From: an uncultured Clostridia bacterium
GTDB taxonomy: Bacteria > Bacillota > Clostridia > Oscillospirales > Acutalibacteraceae
Direction of reading: 5' to 3'
DNA length: 45,693 bases
Assembly (NCBI GenBank): GCA_937877675.1
Contig: CALEIS010000039.1
Location: 1-45,693, forward strand
In this document: piece by piece, positions 42,288 through 45,693 of the stretch
How positions within the stretch are numbered: the first letter of the stretch is position 1
Layout of the letters: each line of letters opens with the position of its first letter
Position numbers and translations under genes: made by a program
The notes under the pieces: generated by a model
Told to the model about the DNA's origin: nothing
The model's database searches: none
What the model saw: only the letters and a program-made list of their open reading frames with translations

Positions 42288-43781
42288 ATGAGAACAAGCG
42301 GAGTTTTAATGCATATTTCTTCTTTGCCAGGAAATACAGGAATCGGTACACTTGGTAAAGAAGCATATGACTTTGTCGATTTCCTAAAAAAGAGTGGACA
42401 AACGTATTGGCAAGTTTTACCTTTGTGTCCTACAAGTTATGGTGATTCACCATATCAATCTTTTTCAACTTTTGCAGGAAACCCCTATTTCATTGATTTT
42501 GATATTTTGTGTGAAAATGGATTGTTACAAAAAGAAGATTATAAAGGTATTGATTGGGGAAAAAATTGTGAAAAAATTGACTTTGATAAAATTTTTAATA
42601 ACAGATTCAAAGTCTTAAAAATTGCATTTAATAACTTTAAACCTGATAATCAATTCAAAGTATTTTGTAAAGAAAATGACTTTTGGCTTGATGATTTTGC
42701 TATTTATATGGCTTTGAAAGATAAGCATAATGGCAAATCTTGGGACGAATGGGGAAAAGATTTTGTCATAAGAAATAAATTATCAATGGATAAAGTCAAA
42801 ATTGAGTTGAAATCTGAAATTGAATTTTATAAAACAGTTCAATATTTCTTTTTTGACCAATGGAAAAACCTTAAAAATTATGCTAATGATAATGGAATAA
42901 AAATAATTGGTGATATTCCAATTTATGTCGCAGGTGACAGTGCAGATGTTTGGGCAAATCCTAAACAATTTTTACTTGACGAAGATTGCAATCCAATTGA
43001 GGTTGCAGGTTGTCCGCCTGATGCATTTTCAGAAGATGGTCAGTTATGGGGTAATCCCTTATATAACTGGGATTATATGAAAAAAGATGGATATTCATGG
43101 TGGAAGAAGCGTATTGACCATCTCTGTAAAATGTGTGATGTTATTCGAATTGACCATTTTAGGGGTTTTGAGTCATATTATTGCATTCCTGCAGATTCAA
43201 AAACTGCAAAAATTGGTGAGTGGAGAAAAGGACCTGGAATAGAATTCTTCCGTGAAATTGAGAGAGATTTAGGTAAAAAAGAAATTATCGCAGAAGATTT
43301 AGGATTTCTTACCCCAGCTGTTAAAAAGATGCTTAAACAGAGCAAATATCCAGGTATGAAAGTTTTACAATTTGCATTTGATACTGATGAAGAAAATGAT
43401 TACCTTCTTCATAATTTCACTAAAAATTCAGTTGCTTATGCAGGTACTCATGATAACGATACAATTATTGGCTATATGAACAAAACCGCACCAAGAAAGA
43501 CTCGCAAAAGAGCAAGAGAGTATCTTCGTCTAACACGAAAAGAGGGTTATAATTGGGGATTCATGAAAGCAGTGTGGTCAAGTAATTCTGATACTGCTAT
43601 TGTTACTATGCAAGACCTTTTAGGACTTGGAAATGAAGCAAGAATGAATTTTCCATCAACAACCAAAAATAATTGGCAGTGGAGAGCAAAACCTGGTTAT
43701 ATAACTGATGAACTTGCTGAAAAAGTTAGATATTATACAAGTTTGTATCAAAGAATACCAACAAAGAAAAGAGTAAAATAG
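42288..43781 (+). CDS. malQ: 4-alpha-glucanotransferase (amylomaltase, GH77)
   Basis: The 497-residue enzyme has full GH77 length. It shows GVLMHISSLPGNTGIGTLG at the N-terminus, CPTSYGDSPYQSFSTFAGNPYFID, the nucleophile aspartate in VIRIDHFRGFESYY, the general acid glutamate in IIAEDLGFLT, and GTHDNDT. It transfers alpha-1,4-glucan chains between maltodextrins, making longer chains for phosphorylase. AGGTGA precedes ATG. The stop abuts the glgP start (TAGATG). Confidence 0.96.
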   Translation: MRTSGVLMHISSLPGNTGIGTLGKEAYDFVDFLKKSGQTYWQVLPLCPTSYGDSPYQSFSTFAGNPYFIDFDILCENGLLQKEDYKGIDWGKNCEKIDFDKIFNNRFKVLKIAFNNFKPDNQFKVFCKENDFWLDDFAIYMALKDKHNGKSWDEWGKDFVIRNKLSMDKVKIELKSEIEFYKTVQYFFFDQWKNLKNYANDNGIKIIGDIPIYVAGDSADVWANPKQFLLDEDCNPIEVAGCPPDAFSEDGQLWGNPLYNWDYMKKDGYSWWKKRIDHLCKMCDVIRIDHFRGFESYYCIPADSKTAKIGEWRKGPGIEFFREIERDLGKKEIIAEDLGFLTPAVKKMLKQSKYPGMKVLQFAFDTDEENDYLLHNFTKNSVAYAGTHDNDTIIGYMNKTAPRKTRKRAREYLRLTRKEGYNWGFMKAVWSSNSDTAIVTMQDLLGLGNEARMNFPSTTKNNWQWRAKPGYITDELAEKVRYYTSLYQRIPTKKRVK

Positions 43782-45693
43782 ATGTCACAGATTGTTAATG
43801 AAGCAATAATGCTTTCAAAAAGCAAATATTTAAAAGATATTAAAGAATTAAATTCAAATGAATTGCATGATGTAATTTCAAGTGCAGTAATGTCATCAAT
43901 TTCAGAAGATTGGCAAAATAGCCGTAATTACAGAATTAAGAATAGAACTGCATTTTACTTATCGGCAGAATTTCTTGTAGGACGTTCAATATATAACAAT
44001 CTTGTTTCATTGGACATTTATGATGAGATAGAAAACGAATTGAATAATTATGGTGTGTCCTTAAAAGCACTTGAAGATGTTGAAGATGCTGCCCTTGGTA
44101 ATGGTGGTTTAGGAAGACTTGCAGCATGTTTCCTTGATAGTGCCGCAACAATGAATGTTCCACTTGATGGATATGGAATTCGTTATAAATATGGTCTTTT
44201 TAAGCAGGATATTGTAAATGGTTTCCAGACTGAAACTGCTGATGATTGGACTCGTTGGGGCGACCCATGGTCAAAAAGAATTGAGAATGATGCAGTAATT
44301 GTTGAATTTAAAGATATGTCTGTAAAAGCTGTGCCTTATGATATGCCAATTATTGGATACGGTACAAATAATGTTGGTACATTAAGACTATGGCAGAGTG
44401 AGTCACTTATGCCATTTGATTTTGATTTGTTTAATTCACAAAAATATGATAAATCAGTTGCTTTAAAAAACAGAGCAGAGGATATTTCACGTGTTCTTTA
44501 TCCAAATGATGACAATAATGAGGGCAAGAAGTTAAGACTTAAACAACAATATTTCTTCTCAAGTGCATCTTTGCAGGATATTATCAGAAAATTTAAGAAT
44601 ATTCACGGAAATGATTTTTCAAAGTTTGCTGATTACATCACAATTCAGCTTAATGATACTCACCCTGTAATTTCAATTCCTGAGCTTATTAGACTTTTAA
44701 CTGTAAATGAAAAGGTTGACTTTGAAAGTGCTGTTGAAATCTGTAAAAATGTATTTAATTATACTAATCATACAATTATGCAGGAAGCTCTTGAAAAATG
44801 GGATTTAAAACTTATTCGTGTGACAATTCCACAAGTTGTTGATATAATAAAACAACTCGATAACATGCTCAAAAAAGAGCTTAAAAATGCGAATATCCAA
44901 AAAGAAACAGCTGAAAAAATGCAGATAATTCAGGATAAAAGAGTTCACATGGCTTATCTTGCAATTTTCTGTTCAAAATATGTAAATGGTGTAGCACGTA
45001 TTCATACGGATATTCTTAAAACTGATGTTTTAAAAGATTGGTATGAGTTGTATCCTGAAAAATTCCAGAACAAGACTAATGGTATTACTCAAAGACGTTG
45101 GTTGTTGCTTTGCAATCGTGAACTTTCAGCACTTGTTACAGAACTTTTGGGTTCAAATGAATGGGTAACTGACCTTGATAAACTTAAAGAACTTGAAAAG
45201 TATGCAGATGATGAAAATGTTCTTAACCGTTTCATTGAAATAAAAGAAACAAAGAAGAAACAGTTAGTTGAGTTCATAAAAGTTCACGACGGTATCGAAA
45301 TTGACGAAAATTCAATTTTTGATATTCAGATTAAGCGACTTCACGAGTATAAACGCCAGTTGCTTAATGCACTTGCTATTCTTGAACTTTACTATGAAAT
45401 TAAAGAAGGTACACTTAAGGATTTCACACCGACAACATTCATTTTTGGTGCAAAATCTGCCCCTGGATATGCAAGAGCAAAAGGTATTATTAAGCTTATC
45501 AATGAAATAGCAAAGCTTATTGATAATGATAAGGAAGTTTCAAAATATATTAAAGTAGTTTTTGTTAAAAACTATAATGTTTCCTATGCTGAAAAGCTTG
45601 TTGCTGCTGCAGATGTCAGCGAACAGATTTCAACTGCTGGTACAGAGGCTTCAGGTACAGGTAATATGAAACTTATGCTTAATGGTGCTGTTA
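43782..45693 (+). CDS. glgP: Glycogen/maltodextrin phosphorylase, 3' end outside window
   Basis: An uninterrupted frame of 637 codons starts with ATG 43782, directly after the malQ stop, and runs off the window. It encodes glycogen phosphorylase (GT35): YLSAEFLVGRS, the phosphorylase signature GNGGLGRLAACFLDSAA, GYGIRYKYGLFKQ, QLNDTHPVISIPELIR, NGITQRRWL, IKRLHEYKRQ, and near the end EASGTGNMKLMLNGAV, which holds the PLP-binding lysine. Full-length enzymes have about 750-850 residues, so roughly a sixth is missing. It releases glucose-1-phosphate from imported maltodextrins or stored glycogen, completing the malQ pathway. Confidence 0.95.
   Translation, partial: MSQIVNEAIMLSKSKYLKDIKELNSNELHDVISSAVMSSISEDWQNSRNYRIKNRTAFYLSAEFLVGRSIYNNLVSLDIYDEIENELNNYGVSLKALEDVEDAALGNGGLGRLAACFLDSAATMNVPLDGYGIRYKYGLFKQDIVNGFQTETADDWTRWGDPWSKRIENDAVIVEFKDMSVKAVPYDMPIIGYGTNNVGTLRLWQSESLMPFDFDLFNSQKYDKSVALKNRAEDISRVLYPNDDNNEGKKLRLKQQYFFSSASLQDIIRKFKNIHGNDFSKFADYITIQLNDTHPVISIPELIRLLTVNEKVDFESAVEICKNVFNYTNHTIMQEALEKWDLKLIRVTIPQVVDIIKQLDNMLKKELKNANIQKETAEKMQIIQDKRVHMAYLAIFCSKYVNGVARIHTDILKTDVLKDWYELYPEKFQNKTNGITQRRWLLLCNRELSALVTELLGSNEWVTDLDKLKELEKYADDENVLNRFIEIKETKKKQLVEFIKVHDGIEIDENSIFDIQIKRLHEYKRQLLNALAILELYYEIKEGTLKDFTPTTFIFGAKSAPGYARAKGIIKLINEIAKLIDNDKEVSKYIKVVFVKNYNVSYAEKLVAAADVSEQISTAGTEASGTGNMKLMLNGAV

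Noticed and set aside
43936..45510. Short frames at the right end
   Set aside because: They are shadows of glgP, whose own frame is open to the window end.

Overview
This is an AT-rich bacterial chromosome segment, most likely from a gut-type Clostridia (Oscillospiraceae/Ruminococcaceae-like Bacillota). The inference rests on low GC with strong AGGAGG ribosome sites, an IspH-ribosomal protein S1 fusion (a clostridial hallmark), BspA-like leucine-rich-repeat surface protein modules, lipoprotein-type binding proteins, a flavoredoxin-rubredoxin fusion typical of anaerobes, and acetate kinase. No phage, transposon, plasmid or CRISPR genes were seen. Both window ends cut through genes: a surface protein on the left and glycogen phosphorylase on the right. 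No gap between genes exceeds 300 bases.

Region by region: 1-3.8 kb is a large modular surface protein followed by a scrambled junction of two truncated gene tails. 3.8-6.3 kb is a divergent pair, ackA and the acetate-using tRNA-modifying ligase tmcAL, apparently fired from one symmetric bidirectional promoter. 6.4-11.9 kb is a tightly overlapped operon: an RpiR-type regulator, a BaiN/HI0933-type flavoprotein, cmk, plsC and ispH-S1. 11.9-17.7 kb holds an anchored GH27 alpha-galactosidase, a small CmpB-like membrane protein, ligA, an RluA-family pseudouridine synthase and an unknown two-helix membrane protein.

17.7-20.0 kb is a polar amino-acid ABC importer whose binding protein appears circularly permuted. 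20.0-22.6 kb holds a flavoredoxin-rubredoxin and an NhaC-type antiporter with an extra secreted DnaJ-like zinc-finger domain. 22.8-28.2 kb (minus strand) is a complete branched-chain amino-acid importer, livK-livH-livM-livG-livF, with a cytidylate-kinase-like gene at its end. 28.4-32.2 kb holds an integral-membrane M28 peptidase and an acyl-CoA synthetase divergent from a TetR regulator, again with a symmetric overlapping promoter pair. 32.2-34.6 kb has a lipoprotein of unknown function and an ABC-2 exporter whose GC is higher than its surroundings. Then come tRNA-Pro(GGG), an anchored endonuclease/exonuclease/phosphatase-fold enzyme, and an ABC-F protein.

37.9-45.7 kb is a maltodextrin/oligosaccharide operon in the order binding protein, two permeases, MsmX-like ATPase, malQ and glgP. 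Import, glucan rearrangement and phosphorolysis are thus encoded together. No regulator for it lies in the window.

The best candidates for something new are the permuted amino-acid-binding lipoprotein, the zinc-finger-headed NhaC transporter, the two centrosymmetric overlapping promoter pairs, and the internal ribosome-binding site inside the ispH-S1 fusion. No wholly undescribed multi-gene defence or mobile system could be supported.
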